Of a DNA stretch of 6,274 nt, positions 1 through 5,866 are shown piece after piece. The stretch covers positions 1-6,274 of the forward strand of contig JAIRLA010000121.1 in NCBI GenBank assembly GCA_031259795.1, in the 5' to 3' direction. The notes beneath the pieces are model-generated. The model worked only from the letters and a program-made list of their open reading frames with translations, made no database searches and was not told the DNA's origin. The position numbers were made by a program, and so were the translations under genes. Every line of letters starts with the position of its first letter. The first letter of the stretch is position 1. Source of the DNA: Azoarcus sp. Its GTDB lineage: Bacteria; Pseudomonadota; Gammaproteobacteria; Burkholderiales; Rhodocyclaceae.

Positions 1-34
1 CGCGCGATTTCCGCCGCCGCGCCGTGCAGTGAGA

Positions 35-59
35 CGCGAAGCAGGCCCGGAGCTTCGCG
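35..59. other. Perfect 8-bp hairpin near the left edge
   Basis: CGCGAAGC at 35-42 and GCTTCGCG at 52-59 form a perfect 8-bp stem with a 9-nt loop. A TGA at 30-32 closes a short open frame running in from the left edge (nine visible codons), so this could be a hairpin just after the stop of an upstream gene. No T-run follows it, so it is not a canonical intrinsic terminator, and the nine-codon tail is too short to call as a gene. Confidence 0.35.
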
Positions 60-92
60 CCCGCAAACTCCCCGCTCCATGCGCCGCCTTTG

Positions 93-121
93 TTGTAAAA
101 AGTCATGCGACGGCCAAAATA
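93..121 (+). promoter_or_regulatory. Weak candidate promoter for the TPR protein gene
   Basis: TTGTAA (93-98) and AAAATA (116-121) are separated by 17 nt and lie in a locally AT-richer patch about 70 nt upstream of the chosen ATG. Both hexamers deviate from the sigma70 consensus, so this is only a candidate. Confidence 0.2.
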
Positions 122-189
122 CCGGACATCGCCATGCGCATCAGGCCGCCGCATTCCCAACCACCGAACACTATCGAGGCCGACGCATC

Positions 190-609
190 ATGAATACTTC
201 CAGACAAAGCCGCAACGCTCCTTCCGTCGGCCGCATGTCTCCCGAGAAAGCCGCGCCCGGGCGGAAACGGGTATGGAGCGCGATACTCGCCGCAGCCATG
301 GTCATGGCCGCGCCCGCCGTGTGCCACGGCGCTGGAAAACAAGACAAGCCGGACCGTCCCGCCGCGGCTTCCGGCGAAACCGGCCGCCATGGCAAGGCCG
401 CCGCGCCCGGCGTGCGCATGTGGATTGCCAGGGCGCTCTTCAACAAAGGCGCGGTCCTGTGGCAACAGGGCAAGACCAGGGAAGCCATCGCCATCTTCGA
501 GGAGATTGTCCGCCGCTTCGGCAAGGATGCCGCGCCCGCCGTGCGCGAAATAGTCGCCAAGGCGCGAGTCGCCAAGGCGCGTGCCATCAAGACCCAGAGT
601 CGGAGATAG
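190..609 (+). CDS. Small exported protein with one TPR-type repeat
   Basis: A protein of 139 residues. The ATG at 190 is chosen because GAGG (176-179) lies 10 nt upstream and because it places a signal peptide near the N-terminus: basic residues K26-R27, a hydrophobic stretch of about residues 30-43 (AILAAAMVMAAPAV), and a probable cleavage site near H46-G47-A48. An open frame continues upstream to another ATG at 79, but that stretch (RRLCCKKSCDG) looks non-coding. After a low-complexity Ala/Gly/Lys linker (about 49-77), residues 78-111 carry a TPR-like helix pair (ALFNKGAVLWQQGKTREAI, then IFEEIVRRFG). The following APAVREIVAKA resembles the link to a second repeat, which degenerates into the basic tail AKARAIKTQSRR. 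The pattern matches bacterial TPR proteins that usually carry many such units, so this may be a one-repeat remnant or a small periplasmic adaptor. C45 is preceded by Val, so a lipobox is unlikely. Its partner and function are unknown. Confidence 0.7.
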   Translation: MNTSRQSRNAPSVGRMSPEKAAPGRKRVWSAILAAAMVMAAPAVCHGAGKQDKPDRPAAASGETGRHGKAAAPGVRMWIARALFNKGAVLWQQGKTREAIAIFEEIVRRFGKDAAPAVREIVAKARVAKARAIKTQSRR

Positions 610-625
610 CGCGCCCGCGCTGGCC

Positions 626-779
626 GTTTGCAAGAACCACGCGGAAGATTCGCAAGAACCACACGGGAGGTTTGCAAAAACCACTAGCGAGGTTTTCAAA
701 AACCATACGGGAGGTTTTCAAAAACCTCGCTAGTGGTTTACAAAAACCTCGCTAATGGTTTTCAAACGCCAGCCTGGGC
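626..779. repeat. Seven-unit 22-bp tandem repeat with quasi-palindromic core
   Basis: Units start at 626, 648, 670, 692, 714, 736 and 758, each exactly 22 bp. The shared core is close to GGTTTTCAAAAACC, itself nearly self-complementary, followed by an 8-nt spacer. Units 1, 2 and 7 are degenerate. The spacers of units 2-6 are acacggga, actagcga, atacggga, tcgctagt and tcgctaat. The fifth unit's spacer is the exact reverse complement of the third's, so spacer orientation flips midway. A5 and T4 tracts recur every 22 bp, roughly two helical turns, which would favour intrinsic curvature. The array fills the gap between the TPR gene and the promoter of the HU-like gene. It is AT-richer than its surroundings and is not plausibly coding. 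Confidence 0.9.
678..739. repeat. Long inverted repeat inside the 22-bp array
   Basis: A 19-bp arm at 678-696 (AAACCACTAGCGAGGTTTT) is perfectly complementary to 721-739. Inside it, after two mismatched positions, AAAACC (699-704) pairs with GGTTTT (713-718) around the loop atacggga. The result is a 62-nt stem-loop or cruciform with about 25 paired bases per side. It could end transcription from the TPR gene, insulate the HU-like promoter, or be a protein-binding or recombination structure. The T-run expected after a classic terminator is only TTT. Confidence 0.8.
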
Positions 780-793
780 GTTTCGCGGCGTAC

Positions 794-822
794 TTGATCG
801 GTCGATTGGCGCGGGCTATGAT
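794..822 (+). promoter_or_regulatory. Sigma70-type promoter of the HU-like gene
   Basis: TTGATC (794-799) and TATGAT (817-822) are separated by exactly 17 nt, the best promoter match in the window. Transcription would begin near 829, giving a short leader of about 25 nt with the ribosome-binding site AGGAG at 844-848. TGATC at the -35 box (795-799) and GATCA at the -10 box (820-824) are mutually inverted, so an operator overlapping the promoter is possible but unproven. Confidence 0.65.
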
Positions 823-854
823 CAGCGTCACGACATCAACCACAGGAGTCCGCC

Positions 855-1235
855 ATGTCGATTTCCCTCAAGAAGATCCAACGCGTCAATCCTTTGAACC
901 GCAAGGAAAACAAGTGGTATCTCACGCAGGTTTCCAAGGGCTACGTCAATACCGACCAGATATGCCAGGACATTCTGGAACTCTCCTCGCTCTCGCCTGG
1001 CGACGTCAAGAGCGTGCTCGAAAATCTCAATACCGTGATCCAGAAGCGCCTGGACGCGGGCTATTCCGTCCGGCTCGACAAATTGGGCAGCTTCCGCGCC
1101 GGGGTGACGAGCGTGGGCGCGGACAAACCCGAGGATCTGTCCGTCCGGAATATCAAGCAGGTCAAGCTGATTTTCACCCCCGCTCCGCAACTGAAAGAAT
1201 CGCTCGCCAAAACGAAACTGGAAATCAAGGATTAG
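855..1235 (+). CDS. HU-related (HU-HIG type) DNA-binding protein
   Basis: A 126-residue protein whose ATG follows AGGAG (844-848) at 6 nt. It matches the HU-related family: an N-terminal beta segment (NPLNRKENKWYLTQVSKGYV), a helical region around residues 35-67 with the typical SLSPGDVKSVLENLNTVI pattern, then GYSVRLDKLGSFRAGVTSVG, equivalent to the HU stretch leading into the DNA-gripping arm, and a C-terminal part ending KLIFTPAPQLKESL. Standard HU is about 90 residues; this protein is longer at the N-terminus and has the KENKWYL entry typical of the HU-HIG subgroup, which I know mainly from Bacteroidetes. It is expected to be a dimeric, nucleoid-associated, architectural DNA-bending protein. 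It is a single-gene unit with its own strong promoter, immediately downstream of the 22-bp array. Transfer into a proteobacterial background is possible, but no mobile element is visible beside it. Confidence 0.85.
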   Translation: MSISLKKIQRVNPLNRKENKWYLTQVSKGYVNTDQICQDILELSSLSPGDVKSVLENLNTVIQKRLDAGYSVRLDKLGSFRAGVTSVGADKPEDLSVRNIKQVKLIFTPAPQLKESLAKTKLEIKD

Positions 1236-1266
1236 CAAGCCATCAAGGCAGCGCCGCCGCGTTCCA

Positions 1267-1288
1267 CGGGGAAGGACGCCCTTTCCCG
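1267..1288. other. GC-rich hairpin after the HU-like gene
   Basis: CGGGGAAGG (1267-1275) pairs with the complementary arm at 1280-1288 (nine pairs including one G-T) around the loop acgc, about 30 nt after the TAG at 1233-1235. CAAAAACC follows instead of a T-run, so it may protect the mRNA end or assist termination but is not a classic Rho-independent terminator. Confidence 0.4.
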
Positions 1289-1325
1289 CAAAAACCCTCC
1301 CCACTATTGCAAGGCGTCTGCCGTC

Positions 1326-1376
1326 CCCTCCCCCGCTTGGCGGGCGAGAGGGTGCCCCGTCAGGGGCGGGAGAGGG
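1326..1376. repeat. Palindromic intergenic element (REP/MITE-like)
   Basis: The outer arms CCCTCCCCCGC (1326-1336) and GCGGGAGAGGG (1366-1376) are complementary at 10 of 11 positions. Inside, CCCGC (1332-1336) can alternatively pair with GCGGG (1340-1344), and GCCCC (1354-1358) with GGGGC (1363-1367). Such CCCTCTCCCGCCCC-type palindromes are a known style of dispersed extragenic repeat in GC-rich proteobacteria. It lies between convergent genes, where such elements commonly sit. Copy number in this genome cannot be judged from the window. Confidence 0.6.
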
Positions 1377-1398
1377 TTTCCTTTCATACGGAGCGCAG

Positions 1399-1470
1399 CG
1401 CCGCTGATTTCCCTGCGGTGGAGAATGGACGGGCGTCCCCTTTCTTCCTCCCCCTTTTTGATCAGCGGCG
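1399..1470. repeat. 10-bp inverted repeat with 52-nt spacer
   Basis: CGCCGCTGAT (1399-1408) and ATCAGCGGCG (1461-1470) are perfect reverse complements in the intergenic region between the convergent HU-like and oxidoreductase genes. A smaller dyad, GGACG (1427-1431) with CGTCC (1434-1438), sits inside. It may be the arms of a larger structured or decayed repeat. Otherwise the gene-free stretch 1236-1513 holds nothing recognisable as coding. Confidence 0.4.
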
Positions 1471-1513
1471 GGCCGGTATTTTCCTTGCATGAATCCGCGG
1501 GCGTCCGGTCTTC

Positions 1514-2701
1514 CTATGAATAAAACGAGGGCGTAGGCAGGGTGTCATTGACGATCCAGTCGCCCAATTGCAGGATTTTGTAGTCCACCGGATCGTGCAG
1601 CGTCTGGGTGCGCAGGTTGCGCCAGAAGCGGTCGAAGCCCAGGGCGTTGGTGGTGGCGCGCGCGCCGAGCGGCTCGAAGATGCGGCTGGCGATTTCCAGC
1701 CCGGCTTGTGTCGTCGCTACCTTGGCGGCGGCGACGGTGAGGGCGAAGGCGCCGCGCTCGGCGGCGGTCAGGGCTTCGGCTTTGCTCCAGATGGGGTCGA
1801 TACGGGCGTTGGCCTTTTCGGTGAGGGCGCGCGCGCCTTCCAGCCTGACCCAGAGTTCGCCGAAGTGGCGCAGGATGAAAGGATCGGTTTGCGCGGTCAG
1901 CGCCTGCGATTCGATCCATGGGCGGGTTTCTTTCTGGCGCAGGTAGTCTACCGCCGCTTGGTAGGCGCCCTCGGCGATCGCCAGGAAGAGATTGGCGAAG
2001 ATCAATTGTCCGATGAGGCCGCGGATGCTGGCGAAGGGGGTCGAGAGCGGGCCGGGGTCGAGGAAGAGTTCGCTGTCGTCTACGGCGACCCGCTCGAAGG
2101 CGACGCTGCCGCTGTCGGTTTGCCGTTGCCCGATGTTGTCCCAGTCGTCGAGGATGACGATGCCTTCGCGCCGCGCGGGAATGGCGGCGACGAGGATGCG
2201 GCCTTCCGGGCCGCTGTCCAGGGCGGAAGCGATGAGGAGGTCGGAGTCTTTCGCGCCGGAGGCGAAGTTCTTGACGCCGTTCCATTCGTGGCCGCCCGCC
2301 GCGCGCGGGCGGGAGATGACGTTGCGGTTGAGGGGATTGAGGGCGTTGCCCCAGAACCAGCCGTTTTCCGCGCTCTTGCGGTGCAAGTCCGTCCATTGCG
2401 CCTGGCTGCCGAATAGCCGCGCCGTGGCGAGGAGGTAGTAGTGAAAGCCGAAGACGTGGGCGAGGGAGCTGTCGGCGCGGGCGATTTCCCGCACGATGGC
2501 GAGCGCTTCGAGCCAGTTGCCGCCAGCGCCGCCGAGTTCGCGGGCGATGGTGAAATTGAGCAGGCCGCTTTGGCGCAAGGCGTCGCGTTCGGCCTGCGGC
2601 GTGCCGCCCTTGCGGTCGCGGGCGACGGCGGTGCGGGCGAAATCGGCGGCGAGGGCTTGGGCGGTGGAGAATGCGGCGGACGGGGTGTGTGTTTCGGTCA
2701 T
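1514..2701 (-). CDS. SfnB/DszC-like flavin-dependent oxidoreductase, acyl-CoA dehydrogenase fold
   Basis: 395 residues, full length for the family; ATG at 2701, preceded by GGA about 8 nt upstream. The order is that of acyl-CoA dehydrogenases: helical N-terminal domain (about 1-115), middle beta domain (about 116-215, with NGVKNFASGAKDSD and GQRQTDSGSVAF), and helical C-terminal domain (about 220-395). The ending FWRNLRTQTLHDPVDYK (359-375) is the hallmark of the branch containing SfnB and the dibenzothiophene monooxygenase DszC, rather than of beta-oxidation enzymes. H87 in FGFHYYL, S148 in FASGA and H369 in TLHDP occupy positions I believe correspond to the DszC active-site residues His92, Ser163 and His391. 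It probably uses reduced flavin and O2 on an organosulfur or similar substrate imported by the adjacent transporter, and would need a flavin reductase from elsewhere. It is the last gene of the operon, 67 nt after the ATPase gene. The general class is firm; the substrate is unknown. Confidence 0.85.
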   Translation of the reverse strand: MTETHTPSAAFSTAQALAADFARTAVARDRKGGTPQAERDALRQSGLLNFTIARELGGAGGNWLEALAIVREIARADSSLAHVFGFHYYLLATARLFGSQAQWTDLHRKSAENGWFWGNALNPLNRNVISRPRAAGGHEWNGVKNFASGAKDSDLLIASALDSGPEGRILVAAIPARREGIVILDDWDNIGQRQTDSGSVAFERVAVDDSELFLDPGPLSTPFASIRGLIGQLIFANLFLAIAEGAYQAAVDYLRQKETRPWIESQALTAQTDPFILRHFGELWVRLEGARALTEKANARIDPIWSKAEALTAAERGAFALTVAAAKVATTQAGLEIASRIFEPLGARATTNALGFDRFWRNLRTQTLHDPVDYKILQLGDWIVNDTLPTPSFYS

Positions 2702-2768
2702 GATTTTTCCAGAAGTGAAGTGGTGTGTTGGACGGTGTCCGGCAAAGAAGGCGGCGGCGCGCGCGGAC

Positions 2769-3560
2769 TCAGGCGGCGATCGGCAGGGCGGCGCGCGCGT
2801 GTTCGCCCATCGCTACGAAAATCTCGCGGCGAAGCTCGCTGAAGAGGTGGCTGGAACGGTCGCGGGGGTGGGGCAGGCTGATGGGAATTTCTTTCACCAC
2901 GCGGCCGGGATTGGTGTTCATGACGATGACTTTGTTGCTCAGGAACAGGGCTTCTTCGACATCGTGCGTGACCAGGATCATGCTCGTGCCTTCCACGCGC
3001 CAGATGCGTTGCAATTCTTCTTGCAGGCGGATGCGGGTGAGGGCGTCGAGGGCGCCGAGCGGTTCGTCGAGCAGGAGGATTTCCGGCTGGTTGACGAGTC
3101 CGCGCGCGATGGCGGCGCGTTGCGCCATGCCGCCGGAGAGTTGGTGCGGGTATGCCTGCTCGAAGCCGGCCAGCCCCACGAGCGCGATGTGCTCCGCGAC
3201 CGCCCGCGTTTTTTCCTGCGGCGGCATGGCGGCGTTCTCCAGCGCCAGGCCGACGTTTTGTTCGAGCGTCAGCCACGGCAGCAGACGGTGATCCTGGAAC
3301 ACGATGCCGCGCTTGAGACTGGCGCCGGTGATGCGTTCGCCATGGAGGAGAACCTCGCCGCTGTAGGCGTCGTCCAGCCCGAGGATGATGCGCAGCAGGG
3401 TGGATTTGCCGCATCCGGACGGCCCGACGATGGACACGAACGCTCCCGGCTCCACGGTGAAGCCGGCCTCGGAGAGCACTTGCAGGCGGGCGCGGCCCGG
3501 TACGTCGTAGGCTTTCGAGACGCGGCGGATTTCCAGCGCGCCGGTATTGCCGTCATTCAT
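2769..3560 (-). CDS. ABC transporter ATPase, SsuB/TauB type
   Basis: 263 residues, a complete cytoplasmic nucleotide-binding subunit that powers import of the substrate delivered by the neighbouring binding protein and permease. All motifs are intact: Walker [10 protein letters not shown] (46-54), Q-loop Q89 in [10 protein letters not shown], signature LSGGMAQR (141-148), Walker B ILLLDEP (161-167), D-loop GALD (169-172) and H199 in VTHD. The segment [12 protein letters not shown] and the ending with [11 protein letters not shown] are typical of the nitrate/sulfonate/taurine transporter ATPases. GAGGA lies 8 nt before the ATG, and the gene begins 18 nt after the permease stop, so the two are translated from one mRNA. 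SsuB is favoured over NrtD or TauB by the oxidoreductase downstream, but sequence alone does not decide the substrate. Confidence 0.93.
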   Translation of the reverse strand: MNDGNTGALEIRRVSKAYDVPGRARLQVLSEAGFTVEPGAFVSIVGPSGCGKSTLLRIILGLDDAYSGEVLLHGERITGASLKRGIVFQDHRLLPWLTLEQNVGLALENAAMPPQEKTRAVAEHIALVGLAGFEQAYPHQLSGGMAQRAAIARGLVNQPEILLLDEPLGALDALTRIRLQEELQRIWRVEGTSMILVTHDVEEALFLSNKVIVMNTNPGRVVKEIPISLPHPRDRSSHLFSELRREIFVAMGEHARAALPIAA

Positions 3561-3578
3561 GGTTGGATGTCCTCGCGT

Positions 3579-4454
3579 TTATCCCTCGAACCCCGCTTTC
3601 CAGCGCAGCATCCGGCGCTGCAAGAGCAACATGCCGCGGTCGATGGCGAAGCCGATGACGCCGATCAGCGCCATGCAGACCAGCAATTGATCGGTGAGCA
3701 ACAGGCCCTGCGCGCGAAAAATCAGGAAGCCCAGCCCTTCCAGCCCGCTCAGGCCTTCGGCCACGACCACGAGCGCCCATGCCAGCCCGGCGGCGTAGCG
3801 CAGGGACACGGCGAGGCCGGGCATGATCGCCGGGAAAATGACTTTCCTGACGAGTTGCCGCCGGGTGAGCGTAAAGGCGTCCGCCAGTTCGATGTAGTTC
3901 TTGTCGACGCCGCGGATGCTTTGCAGCACGTTGAGAAAGACGGGAAAGAACACCGACTTGGCGATGACGAGAATCTTGGCGGGCGCGCCCAGCCCGAGCC
4001 AGAGCACGATGAGCGGCAGCCACGCCACGCTCGGGATGTGGCGCAATGTATTCAGCGTCGGGCCGAAGAAGAGTTCGACCCGGCGCGACAATCCCGCCGC
4101 CACGCCGAGCGCGATGGCGACGAAGCTGCCGTAGACGAACGCCTGCCCGACGATGAAAACGCTGGCCTGCAAGTCTTGCAGCAGATTCTGGTGCAGCAGC
4201 ATTTGCCAGAATTCGCGCACCACCTTGCCGGGCGGCGGCAGGAAAACCGGATCGACCCACGCCCGCGTGGAAGCGGCCTGCCAGAAGCCCAGGATGATGA
4301 GCGGCAACAGCAGCCCGATATACCGCCGCTCCCGCACGAAGGCTTTTCCCCGCCGGGAGAGGGCGCCGCGCCATTCCGCCCCCTTGCGCCGCCAGCCGCC
4401 ATGGGGAGCGCCCGCGGCCGGCGGTTCATTTACCCGCAAGGATTCGCTGCTCAT
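3579..4454 (-). CDS. ABC transporter permease, SsuC/TauC type
   Basis: 291 residues, inner-membrane subunit forming the channel, probably as a homodimer. After a basic cytoplasmic N-terminus (about 1-44) come hydrophobic segments near 46-62, 98-122, 141-157, 160-178, 208-232 and 255-273. The ATPase-contact loop typical of binding-protein-dependent permeases lies at about 189-212 (ELADAFTLTRRQ, then KVIFPAIMPG), and the family pattern FLPPPGKVV is at 71-79. GGAAAG is placed about 6 nt before the ATG. The gene starts 57 nt after the binding-protein stop and ends 18 nt before the ATPase start. Length and topology are normal for the SsuC family. Confidence 0.93.
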   Translation of the reverse strand: MSSESLRVNEPPAAGAPHGGWRRKGAEWRGALSRRGKAFVRERRYIGLLLPLIILGFWQAASTRAWVDPVFLPPPGKVVREFWQMLLHQNLLQDLQASVFIVGQAFVYGSFVAIALGVAAGLSRRVELFFGPTLNTLRHIPSVAWLPLIVLWLGLGAPAKILVIAKSVFFPVFLNVLQSIRGVDKNYIELADAFTLTRRQLVRKVIFPAIMPGLAVSLRYAAGLAWALVVVAEGLSGLEGLGFLIFRAQGLLLTDQLLVCMALIGVIGFAIDRGMLLLQRRMLRWKAGFEG

Positions 4455-4511
4455 CGCGCTTTCCGCACTGTATCCGTATCCATTTCCGCTGCCGCGTTCT
4501 CGTTTCCGGAC

Positions 4512-5576
4512 TCAGAAATAGATGGAGTACTCGCCGCCCACGAAGAAACGCCCGTCGATGAATTTGTCGATCTGCTCATCGGTCAGATTGCGTTCCGCGA
4601 GAATGTCGTCACCGTTGGCGACATACCATTTCTGGAAATCGCGGATGGCCGTGCGGGCGCGCCCGGCGTTCGGTTCGCCCGCCATGAATTCCCATTGTCC
4701 GGGATGGGTGATCTGGAAACGGGCGACTTCGATGGGAACGCGCGTTTCCCTGGCGACGATGGCCGCCGCTTCTTCGACATGATCGAATGCCCATTCGCGG
4801 GTACGCTCGCGCGCCGCGAGAAAAGCCTTCACCACTTTCGGATATTTATTGGCGAAATCGCGCCGCGCGAAATACGTCACCCGCCCGGCGTTATTGACAT
4901 ATACGCCATCGTCGGGCGAGCGTCCGATCACCTTGAGCTTGCCCGACAGCCACGGCCCGGTGAATTGCCCCGCCGCCAGGTGCGCCGCGGTGGCGTCCGC
5001 CGCGCCGGAAATGACGGCGGAGACCGCCACCGATGGATTGTCGATGGATTCATATCTCACCCGGCCTTTCTTGAGACGCGAATCGAGCGGCAGACCGGCC
5101 TTGTGCAGCGCCTCGAACGGAGACGACCAATAGCAACTGATGCGGCTGCTGCCGAGCTTCTTGCCATCGAGATCCTTCAATGTTTTGATGGCGTCATTGT
5201 CGGCACGGGCGAGAATCGGCGCGCGATAGCGATTGGACGGTTCGGAAATCCAGATAATGACGCCATCGAGTCCGTTGGCGCGGTGCACCGTGGCCGGATA
5301 GACCATGCGCTGCGCAATCGCAATCGCCCCTCCGCCCACGGCGGCGGTTTCCGCGCCAAGCAATTCAGCCGCGCCGGAAGCGATGAGATTGATCTTGTTC
5401 GTACCGATCTTGTCGAATTCTTCCTTGAAGAAGCCGCGCTCCTTGGCGATGACCGTCCACGGCGACAATTGCAGATTGATGGCGGGCAAGACATCATCCG
5501 CGCCATATGCGCCCGCGCCGGACAAGGCGGCGGCGAGCGCCAGGACGCCAGCGGCGGCTTTTTGTGTTCTGCTCAT
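4512..5576 (-). CDS. Periplasmic substrate-binding protein, SsuA/TauA/NMT1-like
   Basis: 354 residues. The ATG at 5576 is chosen over in-frame upstream starts (5678, 5825) because GGGAG lies 7-8 nt before it and because it opens a textbook signal peptide: MSRTQK, hydrophobic core about 7-23, cleavage after AYGA (about 26). No cysteine follows, so it is a soluble periplasmic protein, not a lipoprotein. The mature chain has the two-lobed binding-protein layout seen in sulfonate, taurine and nitrate importers: INLQLSPWTVIAKERGFFKE (33-52) at the first strand and helix, a Gly/Ala-rich stretch (68-90), KTLKDLDGKKLG (131-142), and a DNPSVAVSAVISGAADATAA segment (179-198). It is the first gene of the operon and sets substrate choice. 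The many aromatics (WISEP at 109-113, CYWSS at 148-152) would suit an aromatic or bulky ligand, but this is inference. Confidence 0.88.
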   Translation of the reverse strand: MSRTQKAAAGVLALAAALSGAGAYGADDVLPAINLQLSPWTVIAKERGFFKEEFDKIGTNKINLIASGAAELLGAETAAVGGGAIAIAQRMVYPATVHRANGLDGVIIWISEPSNRYRAPILARADNDAIKTLKDLDGKKLGSSRISCYWSSPFEALHKAGLPLDSRLKKGRVRYESIDNPSVAVSAVISGAADATAAHLAAGQFTGPWLSGKLKVIGRSPDDGVYVNNAGRVTYFARRDFANKYPKVVKAFLAARERTREWAFDHVEEAAAIVARETRVPIEVARFQITHPGQWEFMAGEPNAGRARTAIRDFQKWYVANGDDILAERNLTDEQIDKFIDGRFFVGGEYSIYF

Positions 5577-5664
5577 GAAAAGACTCCCATTGCGCTGGAA
5601 AAAGTGAGTGGATCGACGCAAACGCCTCCGTTCGTGAAAGAAAGGGGCGGCAATGACGAGCCAT
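5494..5664 (-). CDS. Possible leader peptide overlapping the binding-protein start
   Basis: A 56-codon frame begins at an ATG (5664) preceded by GGAGG 7 nt upstream, the strongest Shine-Dalgarno match near the operon. It starts MARHCRPFLSRTEAF, passes through the start codon of the binding-protein gene in another frame, and stops at a TGA at 5494-5496. Its C-terminal half is Arg-rich because it reads the signal-peptide coding region out of frame, so only the first 25-30 codons could be under selection. It could act as an upstream ORF coupling translation to the first operon gene. No family is recognised, and a chance ORF is a real alternative. Confidence 0.27.
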   Translation of the reverse strand: MARHCRPFLSRTEAFASIHSLFPAQWESFHEQNTKSRRWRPGARRRLVRRGRIWRG

Positions 5665-5702
5665 GCTAAATCCTCCATCGGCGCGGCGGGAACGATGGAA
5701 TT

Positions 5703-5744
5703 TTCATATTGATCCGAGAGCGCGGCGAATATGCATAGCATGCA
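5703..5744 (-). promoter_or_regulatory. Candidate LysR-type operator and promoter of the operon
   Basis: TGCAT (5732-5736) and ATGCA (5740-5744) form a 13-bp dyad with the T-N11-A layout typical of LysR-type regulators, the family of CysB and Cbl that control sulfonate genes in other proteobacteria. On the minus strand, TATGAA (5708-5703) is a possible -10 box. A start near 5696 would centre the dyad at about -41, where an activator could compensate for the poor -35 region. No regulator gene is in view, so the link to sulfur starvation is inferred. Confidence 0.33.
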
Positions 5745-5817
5745 AGGGCCGCACAAGAAACCAGGAGACGGGGATCGGAGCGATAACGGCGCCCTCCAGG
5801 GAATTCCCCTCACCCGC

Positions 5818-5853
5818 CTCGTCATTGCGAGGAGCGCATCGACGTGGCAATCC
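5818..5853. repeat. REP-like element of the GTCATTGCGAGGAGCG type
   Basis: The segment reads GTCATTGCGAGGAGCG from 5821 and closes with GGCAATCCAG, with ATTGC (5824-5828) and GCAAT (5847-5851) as terminal inverted arms. Very similar 'GTCATTGCGAG...GCAATCC' modules are familiar as dispersed extragenic repeats in many unrelated bacterial genomes. It lies between the divergent transporter operon and the nuclease gene. Confidence 0.55.
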
Positions 5854-5866
5854 AGTTCGTACCAAC

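Noticed and set aside
1..32. C-terminal tail of an upstream gene (nine codons then TGA at 30-32)
   Set aside because: Too short to recognise, and another frame across the same bases is also open.
190..330. Lipoprotein signal in the TPR protein (C45)
   Set aside because: The residue before C45 is Val, which does not fit a lipobox; an ordinary signal peptide with cleavage near HGA is more likely.
105..755. 216-codon + strand frame reading through the 22-bp array
   Set aside because: It overlaps the better-supported TPR gene in another frame, and its C-terminus is merely the repeat array translated (ARFSKTIREVFKNLASGLQK).
626..779. CRISPR array
   Set aside because: The period is only 22 bp with 8-nt spacers, several spacers are related or inverted copies of each other, and no cas gene is in view.
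1568..2416. 282-codon + strand frame opposite the oxidoreductase gene
   Set aside because: Same GC-driven antisense effect; Gly/Ala/Glu-rich with no family features, while the minus strand holds the full SfnB/DszC motifs.
2496..5669. 1057-codon open frame on the + strand opposite the transporter operon
   Set aside because: The three transporter genes share one minus frame, and this reading lies codon-opposite-codon to them. Stops would need TTA, CTA or TCA codons in the real genes, which GC-rich genes avoid. The translation is His/Asp/Gln/Arg-rich with no recognisable domain, while the opposite strand encodes intact ABC proteins.
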